This document shows positions 6,448-14,976 of a stretch of DNA of 27,730 bases, piece by piece. The notes under the pieces are model-generated. The model did no database searches, was not told the origin of the DNA, and worked only from the letters and a program-made list of their open reading frames with translations. Origin of the DNA: a virus; IMG/VR virus record IMGVR_UViG_3300035703_000363, positions 1-27,730 of that record; one strand, given 5' to 3'. The position numbers and the translations under genes were made by a program. Position 1 is the stretch's first letter, and each line of letters opens with the position of its first letter.

Positions 6448-6744
6448 ATGGAGTCTGACGATAAACTCGATGATTTGAATGAAGGTTACTATCTCAATCT
6501 GACAGGTAAGCTGTTGTTGGCTTCACTTGGTGCATGGTTGGTTGGCAAGGTCGTCAACACTAAGATCAGGGGTAATCAAGACGAGATGTCCGCGGTCGCT
6601 AATGCTCTGATGGCCTCCCGCAGGTTTCAGGACGAGCTACACCGACCAGGAGCTACAGTACAGTCAGTCATCGACAAACTGAGAATCAAGCAGATGTCTG
6701 CCTCTGAGTTTGAAAGAGTTCTTGGCGTCAAGTGGCCTCTCTGA
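6448..6744 (+). CDS. Small membrane-like phage protein upstream of the tape measure gene
   Basis: 98 residues. An acidic N-terminus (MESDDKLDDLNEG) is followed by a hydrophobic segment LNLTGKLLLASLGAWLVGKV (about 17-36) that could cross a membrane or be an amphipathic helix. The rest is soluble and helical: EMSAVANALMASRRFQDELH and SVIDKLRIKQMSASEFERVLG. I do not recognise a family. It sits 12 nt before the tape measure start, where tail assembly chaperones or initiator proteins often lie. The GAAGAGG site and a leader hairpin precede it. Role is unknown; a tail-assembly or tape-measure partner is a guess. Confidence 0.65.
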   Translation: MESDDKLDDLNEGYYLNLTGKLLLASLGAWLVGKVVNTKIRGNQDEMSAVANALMASRRFQDELHRPGATVQSVIDKLRIKQMSASEFERVLGVKWPL

Positions 6745-6756
6745 TCTGAGGGATAG

Positions 6757-9700
6757 ATGGCCGACGGTAAGGGAATAGATCCAAAGACAGCTGAGGAGCT
6801 AGCGAAGGCCACTCAGGCGGTCCGTGCTGCCGCAGTCGAAACGACCAAGGCATTTGAGGAACAACTCAAGATAGTGACTCAATTACGTGACGCCATGTCA
6901 CAACTGGCAGACTCTACCAAGTCAATGGGCGAGTCTGATCAAGGCGGACTCATGAGTCCTTCCAAGTGGCAGGAGGTCACGAAACAGATAGAGAAGACTC
7001 GTACGGCTGCCAAGTCGTCTTCCGATGTCATGACGAAACTTGGTAAGGTGATGAAGTCCGACCTCACCAAGGCTGCCACGACAGCGGCAGGAGCAATCAC
7101 GGGCCTTGGACAAGGTTTCAGGAATCTGTTCGCGGTGATGAAGGCCGGCGCCGGCATATTCAAGGGCATCACAGGTGCCGCTTTTGGTTTGGGCAAAGCC
7201 CTGCTCTCGGTTCCCTTTAAGATATCAAGCGCGCTTCAGAACATGGCTGCCAAAGGTGGTGGAGGCAATGAGTTAATTGCGCAGTTAGAAGAAATTAGAG
7301 ATAATTTCGGAAGTCTTAAATCAGACTCTTCACAGGCGATCATTCAGACGGCCAACAACATGATGACGATGAATCAGACGGGAGTCGATTCATACAGGAT
7401 ATTTGGTAACACGGCCGAGCGATTGAAGCTGGTGACAGAACTCGCCAACGGCATGGGTGCCTCATTCCAGTCATTTCAAGATGAAATAGTCCAAAATGGC
7501 ACTGCCATCATTTCGTATCAGAAGGGCCTCGGTCTCACGAACGAGCAGATGGGTACTCTCGCATCCAACGCGATGAGGATGGGCAAGGGAATCGCTCAGG
7601 TGCAGAACGAGATGACGAAGCAGGCCGTTGGAATGTCCAAGGCTTTTGGTGTCAATGCCAAGGTCATCTCCAAGGACATGGGCAAGGCCATGGCTGACCT
7701 CGCGCACTTCGGTCACCTTTCGACGAAGGAGATGGCGGTCGCCGCCACCTTCGCCAACAAGTTGGGTGTCTCAGTCGACAAACTGACGAGCGTCATGGAC
7801 GCCACATCCACCTTCGATCAGGCGGCTGAAGGTATGTCGAAGTTGAATGAGCAGTTCGGTACCAACATCGACGCCACGGCCATCATGTCGGCGCAGAACC
7901 CGGCTGAGAAGGTCGAGATCCTCAGGAAGGAATTCGCGAAGACGGGCAAGTCTCTCGAGAGTATGACGTACCAAGAGAGAATGCTCATCAAGCAGAGCTC
8001 TGGTCTCTCGGATGAGATGATGAACGCCGCCTTCTCCGCCAAGAACGCCGGTGTTTCACTCGACGCCATCCAACGTCAAGGTTCCAAGAACGAGAAGAAG
8101 ACGTTGTCTCAGGCAGACGCCATGCACGAATTGGCGGACTCAATCAAGCGTCTCACGCCTTCCGGTGATGTTGGTTCAGGCTCCATATTCGATCGCTTCA
8201 TTGAAGGATTCGGTCGAGGAATAATGGGCTCAAAAGAGTTCGTTAAGATAATGAACAATATTCGCCAGATATTCAGGATGGCCACGATGGAAGGCGTCAA
8301 GCTTGGAAGGATGTTTGTCGACCTCTTCCCGGGCGTTAAGGACATTCTCGGCGGACTCGGTGACCTCTTCAATCCTGCGAGGTTCAAGAGGATGTTCGAC
8401 GGCGTCTTAAAGGCTTTCAAAAGCTTCGGCGACTCCGGCTCCAAGGACGTCAGCAAGCTGATGGACGACATCCAGAAAAACTTCTTCAACTTCTTTAATG
8501 AAGGTGAAGGACCTGGAAAGAAGGTCCTCGCAGGATTCGGCAAGTTCTTTGAAGCCATCGGCATCATCTTTGGCAAGTTGACAGAGTGGCTTGTCAAGAA
8601 GATGGCGAAGGGTGTCGCTGCCATCACCGAATTCATCAAGAACCCACAGATACCAAAGGTGGCCGGTGGCCCTGGTGGTTCAAAGATCATGGAGGCGTTC
8701 TCGGGTGTCCTCGACGCCTTCAAGTTCCAACTGCTTCCTGAGTTGAAGAAGCTAGGTAAGTTGCTGTGGGAAAATTTCGTGTCCTTCTTTAAAGAGACAG
8801 TCATTGGTTCCACGGCAGGTAAGATTGCAATCGGAGGTGCAATCGCCACAGTGTTGGCACCCGCAATTGCCGGGGCCGTCGGCGGAGCGGGAGCTGGAAG
8901 CTTGCTGAAGAAGGCCGGTGGTTCTTTGTTAGGTAAGGCGGCAGGTTCTGTATCAGAAGCGGCAGGTGCCGCAGGTGCCGCAGGTGCCGCAGGTGAAGTT
9001 GCAGGTGCAGCCGGCGCGATGGGTACAGGTGCGACTTTTGTAGGCAAAGCCACAGAGGCAATGGGTAGTGTAATTCCCAATAAAGAAGTCGTCGAAAAGA
9101 TGAAAACTGCCAGCGAGACGAAGATTGATTTCAAAGGTCTCAAAGATTTTTTGAAAAATCTAGCGTTGGTGATGACTGTTGGTATGGGGGCAATGCTCGT
9201 TGCGATCGGCGCGATAAAGGCATTCAACATTGGCGTCGCAGACATAGGCAAGGCTTCTTTGCTGCTTTTGGCAATGGTGCCGCCAATGGCCGCCGCTGGC
9301 CTCTTAGTCATTGAAGCAAATAAGATTGCACCAATGGTGAAGAGTGGTTTAAAAGAAACTCTTGCTGGATTGGCAGCAATGGGATTGGTCCTCGTAGCGC
9401 TTGGTCTGGCAGGAGCTGCTATGGGTGCATTGACGAAGAAAATTGGTGTTCAGGAGATGCTCGCCGGCGCTGAGGTTCTCAATACCATGTCAAGCGTCTT
9501 CATGAAGACTGGTCTTATCATAGCTGAGGCAGCTGCGATAGGTGCAGGCATCATAATGTCTGCTGGAACAGGCGCAATTGCCATCGTCACAGGTATGGCC
9601 ACCATGGCCACGGCGGTGGGTGTAATGGCCGACTCCGCGGTGAGCGTGTATAGGTCACTTGCAGGTCTTCAAGGAAATCCTGCAGAGATGAAGATGAAAT

Positions 9701-11262
9701 CCGAGGCATTCGCATCGATCCTTGGCTCTATATCCAACATGGCCAATATCATAAAGGACATCATTAAAGAGATGAACGCCGGCATCATCGACACACTCTT
9801 CGGTGACAGCACCACCAAGAAGATTGAAAAGATGAGCAAGTTTGTAAAGATCCTGTTGAATGGTGAAGATGGCAAGGGAGGCATTCAGGGCATTGTCACC
9901 ACGATAATGAAGGGAATGGTTGGAGGAATAGGTAACCTCAGCGACTCTCAATTGGCTGCATTTCCCTCTGTCGCCAACGTTTTCAAGGTGGTGGTCGACC
10001 TCATCAGCACTATAGCCACTGCGGCCAAGGGCGGAGGCGGAATTGGTAACGTTGACATTAAAAACAACAAAGGCGTCATAAACGTCATCAATCAGGCACC
10101 GAATGTCTCAGAATTAATTTCCAGCCTATCTGAATCAATGCCCAAGATATTCGATGGAATCGTGCAATTGACGAATAAGATACCAGCCGACAAGGGTTTT
10201 GCCAAGAAGCTTGAGACCGTCGGCGCAATCTTTGATGTCTTCTCCAAGATGACGAGTACCATCGGAAGAGCCACAGAAACTTCAGATTGGAAAGAGTCTG
10301 CCAAGTACGCAGAACCAGGCACAAATTACGGACCTATCCAAGAGATGGGTCGTCAGATGGGTTTCATCTACAACGTATTACAGTTGTTGAATGGTGAAAA
10401 GATATTGTCCGACTGGACACCTGGTCTTAATGATATGACTTCAATTATCGGCAAACTTAAAGTACCTAATGAAGCAGGTTTCAAATCGAAGCTTGGTGGA
10501 ATAGGAACTCTATTCGAAACGATAGGAAAAATAACGAAGTCCATCGGCGGAGGCACTGCCAATGTTAGTGATGTGAGGCAAGGTGAAGGCCCAATTCAAG
10601 CTTTCGCACGGCAGATTGGATTCTTATACAATGTACTCCAGGTGCTTTCAGGTCAAAACATTGGAGTCACCGGCGGTGTTTCGCTAAAGCAGATTTCCGA
10701 TGTCATGAAGCAAATAACGATCGATCAGGCCATCTTTGGTAAGGCGAACGAGCTCGTCCTCGTCTCTAACAAGATAACTGCTCTCTCCGCTTCAATGACG
10801 AACATTTCCTCCAAGATGGGTGATATCAAATCTGCCTATGACAAGATGGCCGGCAATGTCTTTGCCGTCAATAAAGAAGGAATCACGAAAAACATCCAAG
10901 CCATCCAAGAAATGGTCGCCCAGACCCAGGAGATGGACAAGGCCCTGTCGACACTTCCAAACATCGACATGAAGGCGAAGCTCACCGCCATCGCCAAGGG
11001 CATGGGTCTCGGTGGAAAGAACGTCTACACGGTTGACGGTAAGGACGTCATCATCAACGTCACACTCACCGTCACGATGGAGGCCGGTGAGGTGGAGAAC
11101 GTCATCATCGGCAGGAAGGAATCCATCATTCGTGACAGAATCAACTTCGCCCTCGACAGAGGCGCAAAGGGCGATGCCAACTTGAAGAACGCACTCATCA
11201 AACCCAACAAGGCGTCCAACTCGACAATGTACGGTTCCGGCATTGCAAACTCCGGTGGATGA
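6757..11262 (+). CDS. Tail tape measure protein
   Basis: 1501 residues, the longest gene in the window and directly downstream of tail assembly genes. The N-terminus is coiled coil (AVRAAAVETTKAFEEQLKIV). Residues about 150-470 match the conserved tape-measure region (GMGASFQSFQDEIVQNGTAI, MGKGIAQVQNEMTKQAVGMS, ATFANKLGVSVDKLTSVMD). Residues about 688-970 are hydrophobic, Ala/Gly-rich and hold several membrane-like helices, which in tape measure proteins may help the tip form a channel in the host membrane. A 70-residue segment is duplicated near 1144-1216 and 1238-1303. It sets tail length and is ejected ahead of the DNA. At about 0.15 nm per residue the tail would be near 225 nm, much longer than T4. 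GAGGG stands before the ATG. No frameshifted chaperone pair is visible upstream. Confidence 0.93.
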   Translation: MADGKGIDPKTAEELAKATQAVRAAAVETTKAFEEQLKIVTQLRDAMSQLADSTKSMGESDQGGLMSPSKWQEVTKQIEKTRTAAKSSSDVMTKLGKVMKSDLTKAATTAAGAITGLGQGFRNLFAVMKAGAGIFKGITGAAFGLGKALLSVPFKISSALQNMAAKGGGGNELIAQLEEIRDNFGSLKSDSSQAIIQTANNMMTMNQTGVDSYRIFGNTAERLKLVTELANGMGASFQSFQDEIVQNGTAIISYQKGLGLTNEQMGTLASNAMRMGKGIAQVQNEMTKQAVGMSKAFGVNAKVISKDMGKAMADLAHFGHLSTKEMAVAATFANKLGVSVDKLTSVMDATSTFDQAAEGMSKLNEQFGTNIDATAIMSAQNPAEKVEILRKEFAKTGKSLESMTYQERMLIKQSSGLSDEMMNAAFSAKNAGVSLDAIQRQGSKNEKKTLSQADAMHELADSIKRLTPSGDVGSGSIFDRFIEGFGRGIMGSKEFVKIMNNIRQIFRMATMEGVKLGRMFVDLFPGVKDILGGLGDLFNPARFKRMFDGVLKAFKSFGDSGSKDVSKLMDDIQKNFFNFFNEGEGPGKKVLAGFGKFFEAIGIIFGKLTEWLVKKMAKGVAAITEFIKNPQIPKVAGGPGGSKIMEAFSGVLDAFKFQLLPELKKLGKLLWENFVSFFKETVIGSTAGKIAIGGAIATVLAPAIAGAVGGAGAGSLLKKAGGSLLGKAAGSVSEAAGAAGAAGAAGEVAGAAGAMGTGATFVGKATEAMGSVIPNKEVVEKMKTASETKIDFKGLKDFLKNLALVMTVGMGAMLVAIGAIKAFNIGVADIGKASLLLLAMVPPMAAAGLLVIEANKIAPMVKSGLKETLAGLAAMGLVLVALGLAGAAMGALTKKIGVQEMLAGAEVLNTMSSVFMKTGLIIAEAAAIGAGIIMSAGTGAIAIVTGMATMATAVGVMADSAVSVYRSLAGLQGNPAEMKMKSEAFASILGSISNMANIIKDIIKEMNAGIIDTLFGDSTTKKIEKMSKFVKILLNGEDGKGGIQGIVTTIMKGMVGGIGNLSDSQLAAFPSVANVFKVVVDLISTIATAAKGGGGIGNVDIKNNKGVINVINQAPNVSELISSLSESMPKIFDGIVQLTNKIPADKGFAKKLETVGAIFDVFSKMTSTIGRATETSDWKESAKYAEPGTNYGPIQEMGRQMGFIYNVLQLLNGEKILSDWTPGLNDMTSIIGKLKVPNEAGFKSKLGGIGTLFETIGKITKSIGGGTANVSDVRQGEGPIQAFARQIGFLYNVLQVLSGQNIGVTGGVSLKQISDVMKQITIDQAIFGKANELVLVSNKITALSASMTNISSKMGDIKSAYDKMAGNVFAVNKEGITKNIQAIQEMVAQTQEMDKALSTLPNIDMKAKLTAIAKGMGLGGKNVYTVDGKDVIINVTLTVTMEAGEVENVIIGRKESIIRDRINFALDRGAKGDANLKNALIKPNKASNSTMYGSGIANSGG
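8962..8997 (+). repeat. 9-bp tandem repeat in the tape measure gene
   Basis: GCAGGTGCC is repeated perfectly three times (8962-8988) followed by a fourth copy with the last two bases changed (8989-8997). It encodes Ala-Gly-Ala units in the Ala/Gly-rich hydrophobic region. Such a repeat can expand or contract in frame and thereby change tape measure length by three residues per unit. Confidence 0.85.
10186..10665 (+). repeat. Duplicated segment of about 70 codons in the tape measure protein
   Basis: Residues near 1144-1216 (nt 10186-10404) and 1238-1303 (nt 10468-10665) align: GFAKKLETVGAIFDVFSKMT against GFKSKLGGIGTLFETIGKIT, then GPIQEMGRQMGFIYNVLQLL against GPIQAFARQIGFLYNVLQVL. The protein copies are clearly related but the DNA has diverged, so the duplication is old. 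Coordinates are approximate at the edges. Confidence 0.8.
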
Positions 11263-11285
11263 TGTAGATTCCACTTGAGGTGAGC

Positions 11286-11594
11286 ATGAAGAAAGACGAC
11301 TATCTCAAGACGCTGCGACACGACGAAGTTTTCAAGGAAGTATTGTCACGTGCCACATCAGAAACAGAACGCCGGGCGATCAAGGCATACACAGAAGATT
11401 TCATAGTAAATTTCTACAACACACTCATAGAACCACTCAACAAGGCCATGGAAAAGGATCCTGACTTGTTAAAGAAAGTGTATGCAGAAATCGAAAATGA
11501 ACTAATTAACAGTGGAAGTTTAGAAAACGATTCGAATGCCGCCGATCAACAACAATCAACCACCACCGACAACGACGCCGGGCCAAGGTCTTGA
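11286..11594 (+). CDS. Unknown small acidic protein between tape measure and hub genes
   Basis: 102 residues if started at the ATG at 11286, which has GAGG 5 nt upstream; a GTG two codons earlier overlaps that site and is less likely. The protein is helical and charged (DYLKTLRHDEVFKEVLSRAT, AYTEDFIVNFYNTLIEPLNK, DLLKKVYAEIENELI) with a disordered tail rich in Asn, Gln, Thr and Asp. It overlaps the next gene by 59 nt in another frame; the tail is the overlapped part, so the overlap probably imposed its composition. No family recognised. Position suggests a tail or baseplate assembly role. Confidence 0.65.
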   Translation: MKKDDYLKTLRHDEVFKEVLSRATSETERRAIKAYTEDFIVNFYNTLIEPLNKAMEKDPDLLKKVYAEIENELINSGSLENDSNAADQQQSTTTDNDAGPRS

Positions 11595-14500
11595 CACAGG
11601 CACCGGAGGTTTTCCCATCGACGGAAAGAGGAACGCCTACGACGTAGGTTCTGACGTAGGTGATGAGCTACCACTGCCTGAGTGGTCATCAGGTCAGGTG
11701 AAAGTGGACAATGCACCACAGGACTTGTCTGACGGAACAAAGCGTACTTTAGCCTCGTATTTGAGCAAGACTACTCTTGGCGAAACTGCGTCTTCACCAA
11801 CTTCTGTCAAGAATTCGTATCCTGTCACGCATAATCCTTCGGATCAACCCGATCCTGTATCTCTCAAGGATCCTGCAGGATACCCAACAAATCCGTCTGC
11901 AAGTTCCAACAGCACAAAATACGTCGCCGCCAACACTCTCTCCAGCAGGTCAGACGCGGCCACGAGCCTCAAGATGTTGAGGGGTCGACAGCTGCCAAAT
12001 GGCGAGTCAAAGGTCGACGGTCATGAACTTTTAAGGCAGGCAGCACAAGAGAAACCGGGTCGCCCCCAGAATCCTTCGGCGGTCGACGGAACATTACCGA
12101 AGATCGAGACGACGAGGTTAAACGAAAATAGTCCAATTAAGAACTATAGTAACGCCGTCATTTTTAATCGATTTAATCCTGAGGGTAACCAGTATGAGCA
12201 GACAGGTGCTGGGCTCACAGCCTTCCAGTTTGCATCCAAGTATGAGATGGGCACGAGCACTGCTGACAGGGACATGTCGTATGGTCGACTTGCGCAGATC
12301 GGTAATGCCCTGTCGATTAGGGCAGGCCTTGAACTGACGTCGACGCAGGAGGGCAACAATCCTTCGGGACCCGGAGCAGACGCTGCCGCATTGTTACCAG
12401 GCGCTGCGCAGCTTGGAATCTCAAGGATCGACAGAAATACTCTGACCGCACAGAGCGTCCTTGATGATGGTCTCTTCGACAGCATCGACACGGACCTCCT
12501 CACGGACCCGGCAGGCCTGTCTTGGGGAACGATGAACAACGTTCTTGATCAATATGCAGGTGTGTCCAACTTTGGAATGCAATTACTTTCGGTAGCATTA
12601 GTAGTCGCTCTTGGAGTTGTGTTGGCGTTGTTCATGAAGCTATTCTCCTTTGGAGGGACTTCTGAATACGAAACTGTTGATGAACAACAACGTCTGCCTT
12701 ATGGCGCATCAAGATATGATAAGCAAAGATCATCAGGTCCTGGTGTCACCGAAATAGTAAAACTGGTCACAGGCCAAGTTAGTGTATGGAGACTATTGGG
12801 AATTTCTCCAACTAGCGTGAAATTTGAAAAGTGTTTATCATCAGGTGCTTTGCAATTTTTTGCAATTGATTCTCAGGCCGATACAGCGAGTGAATTAGCT
12901 GCGACGGTCGCAGTCGACGGACTGATACCTGCGTCACAAAATCCTGGTTTTTATTCTGTTATGGCAAGAAGCTTTAATAGGTCTTTTTTACTCTTGTCTG
13001 ACTATTTCGTTGCCCTTGCAAAAGCTTTTGGCTCCGGTGCAGTCGCAGGTGTCAGGCAGGCGTTTTCAATAATTGATGTCATTAGGTCTTCAAGATTCAT
13101 TAAATTCATCGACACGTTTGGACAATTAGGAGATTTAAAACTCGGCTCCAATGCGAGCACAATAGACGACACATCAAAAGGCCCAGGTAAAAGATTCATT
13201 ACGAAAATAGATCGAGCACCTGATAGATCTGCAGGAAAAGGTCGTCTAAATAATTCAGGACTTTTTCAATCAAAGTCAGCGTTCACGGCCCTTGATTTGC
13301 TCATCATGCCTTCAAACATAGTGGGTCTAAATTCAAAAGCGCTACAAATTCCAAATTACAAGTCTAATTTGACGGAACCTAATTATCGCACGATATCTGA
13401 TGGAAGAATTTCGACTGAAACTCGTGAACAATTGGAGGACATATTAGAAGGCGAATATGTTCCATTTTACATTCATGATGTTAGAACGAATGAAATACTG
13501 AGTTTTCATGCATTTTTAACATCACTTACGGATGATTATTCAGCTTCCTATGATGCCTCTGAGGCTTTTGGCAGAGTAGAACCAATAAAAACATACAAGG
13601 GCACGGCTAGGAAAATAGGTTTTTCCTTCATCCTTGCCGCGTCATCATCAGACGACTTTGATGTCATGTGGACGAAGATTAACAAACTAACGACCATGGT
13701 CTATCCTCAGTTTTCTGAAGGAAGAAAACTTGTTAGTTCAGATGGAAAAAATGCGCTTTACGCACCTTTCAGCCAGACGATGACTGCGTCACCCATGGTC
13801 AGGGTCAGAATAGGTGATTTGATAAAATCAAATTATTCTAAATTCAACCTTGCGAGATTGTTTGGTTTCTTCTACGAAGATTCAAAAATAAGCAATTATA
13901 CTCCTGATAATAAACCTCCAACATTGACTCAAGAAAGCGCCATGAAAAAATCCATGGTTGCTGGTAACACTTTCCGTTTAAAGACTGGCATAAAAATGGG
14001 CAATGAGGTTGAAGGTAAACTGCCAATACCATCTGCCACGGAACAGCAAACAAAAACCGACCCCAATTTAGAGTTGCCAGATCATCTTGTTTTAAAGATA
14101 AAATCAGTTACAAAAGGTAACCCTATAAACGGCGATGATGATTATTATGACTGTGTCGTTGAAGTGGGTAAAGATGCTGACGGACCGCAAACCCAAGAAG
14201 ATATTAATAATCTAAATCAATACCTTGGTGGCACCTCTTCTACAAGAGGCATCATAGGCAGAGTTTATAATTTTCATGCAAGTAGTCTGGAACCGACAAC
14301 AGAAACTAAAAACAAAATATCAGCATTAATCGATAGTTCAAGACCTTCTGCTGGAGCCGAGAATTCATCATACAAAGAGCAAGTTGAAAACTTCATGTCT
14401 GATGAAGATACCGCAGATAAGGGTAATGCGATTTCAAAATCTTTTAGAACCGTAGGGGGCAAAGGCCTACCTGGATTTATAGAATCACTTGCATTCGATT

Positions 14501-14676
14501 GGTACGACAGGGTAACGTGGACTACAAATGAAGGTGAAGGTAGGAAAGCACCAAAGATGTGTAAGGTAACGATCTCCTTCTCACCATTCCATGACATTAC
14601 GCCAGGTCTTGACCACAAAGGTTTCAATCGAGCTCCTGTGTATCCTGTTGGCCCTTTTGCTTCTAGGAAGGTGTGA
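11536..14676 (+). CDS. Large baseplate/hub-associated structural protein with one internal hydrophobic helix
   Basis: 1046 residues. The first 330 are low complexity, Pro/Ser/Asn-rich and probably extended. A membrane-like helix follows (LLSVALVVALGVVLALFMK, about 350-368). The C-terminal half holds a segment at about 640-730 (YVPFYIHDVRTNEILSFHAF, FGRVEPIKTYKGTARKIGFS, DFDVMWTKINKLTTMVYPQF) that I recall from large structural proteins in the baseplate regions of big myoviruses. The end, FDWYDRVTWTTN with APKMCKVTISFSPFHDITPG, looks like a hub beta domain. The ATG at 11536 lies inside the preceding gene with no good ribosome site, so coupling is likely. Base composition changes inside the gene, GC-rich before about 12540 and AT-rich after. 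Exact role is inferred. Confidence 0.68.
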   Translation: MPPINNNQPPPTTTPGQGLDTGTGGFPIDGKRNAYDVGSDVGDELPLPEWSSGQVKVDNAPQDLSDGTKRTLASYLSKTTLGETASSPTSVKNSYPVTHNPSDQPDPVSLKDPAGYPTNPSASSNSTKYVAANTLSSRSDAATSLKMLRGRQLPNGESKVDGHELLRQAAQEKPGRPQNPSAVDGTLPKIETTRLNENSPIKNYSNAVIFNRFNPEGNQYEQTGAGLTAFQFASKYEMGTSTADRDMSYGRLAQIGNALSIRAGLELTSTQEGNNPSGPGADAAALLPGAAQLGISRIDRNTLTAQSVLDDGLFDSIDTDLLTDPAGLSWGTMNNVLDQYAGVSNFGMQLLSVALVVALGVVLALFMKLFSFGGTSEYETVDEQQRLPYGASRYDKQRSSGPGVTEIVKLVTGQVSVWRLLGISPTSVKFEKCLSSGALQFFAIDSQADTASELAATVAVDGLIPASQNPGFYSVMARSFNRSFLLLSDYFVALAKAFGSGAVAGVRQAFSIIDVIRSSRFIKFIDTFGQLGDLKLGSNASTIDDTSKGPGKRFITKIDRAPDRSAGKGRLNNSGLFQSKSAFTALDLLIMPSNIVGLNSKALQIPNYKSNLTEPNYRTISDGRISTETREQLEDILEGEYVPFYIHDVRTNEILSFHAFLTSLTDDYSASYDASEAFGRVEPIKTYKGTARKIGFSFILAASSSDDFDVMWTKINKLTTMVYPQFSEGRKLVSSDGKNALYAPFSQTMTASPMVRVRIGDLIKSNYSKFNLARLFGFFYEDSKISNYTPDNKPPTLTQESAMKKSMVAGNTFRLKTGIKMGNEVEGKLPIPSATEQQTKTDPNLELPDHLVLKIKSVTKGNPINGDDDYYDCVVEVGKDADGPQTQEDINNLNQYLGGTSSTRGIIGRVYNFHASSLEPTTETKNKISALIDSSRPSAGAENSSYKEQVENFMSDEDTADKGNAISKSFRTVGGKGLPGFIESLAFDWYDRVTWTTNEGEGRKAPKMCKVTISFSPFHDITPGLDHKGFNRAPVYPVGPFASRKV

Positions 14677-14678
14677 GC

Positions 14679-14975
14679 ATGGCAAACAGCAGATACCTTA
14701 GAGATCCTCGTATCAATCTTGGCCGTCAACTTGGCACTGCCAATTCAACGCTGCGTTTGAAGAACGCGATTCGTGACGGCATAATACCCATCGTAAATCA
14801 GGTGATAGCCACCGGTGACGACCGTCTCGATACTCTTGCAGGAACCTTTTATGGTGACGGTAGATATTGGTGGATCCTCGCCGCGGCGAGCGGCATTGGG
14901 TGGGGCATGCAGGTACCTCCCGGCACCGTCATCAGCATAGTCAATTTGGAAGACGCTTTAACTGTTGTCAGGTGA
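14679..14975 (+). CDS. LysM/gp53-like small baseplate protein
   Basis: 98 residues from the ATG at 14679, preceded by AGGAAGGTG. The C-terminal half (about 40-90) has the LysM-like pattern NQVIATGDDRLDTLAGTFYG, DGRYWWILAAAS and QVPPGTVISIVNL: a T-G-D-x-L start, an aromatic YGDGRYWW helix and the closing PPGTxI strand. T4 gp53 and tail protein X carry similar domains and bridge baseplate or hub parts. The N-terminus (RYLRDPRINLGRQLGTANST) is basic. The gene overlaps neither neighbour but is almost contiguous with both (2 nt before, 1 nt after), in the same transcript. Family assignment is by motif. Confidence 0.75.
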   Translation: MANSRYLRDPRINLGRQLGTANSTLRLKNAIRDGIIPIVNQVIATGDDRLDTLAGTFYGDGRYWWILAAASGIGWGMQVPPGTVISIVNLEDALTVVR

Positions 14976-14976
14976 C

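Noticed and set aside
6145-6757. Programmed frameshift linking two tail assembly chaperones before the tape measure
   Set aside because: The small genes here are separated by a 57-nt gap and own start signals; I found no slippery heptamer at a gene overlap.
8962-8997. Tandem 9-bp units considered as a CRISPR-like or iteron array
   Set aside because: Units are contiguous, in frame and encode Ala-Gly; no spacers and no replication context. Reported only as a coding repeat.
8109-9311. 400-codon open frame on the minus strand inside the tape measure gene
   Set aside because: Its protein is Pro/Ala/Ser-rich low complexity, as expected from the complement of an Ala/Gly/Lys-rich gene. There is no ribosome site and it lies fully inside a clear coding gene.
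10792-11274. 160-codon minus-strand frame at the end of the tape measure gene
   Set aside because: Asp/Val/His-rich translation typical of an antisense shadow; no independent start signal or recognised domain.
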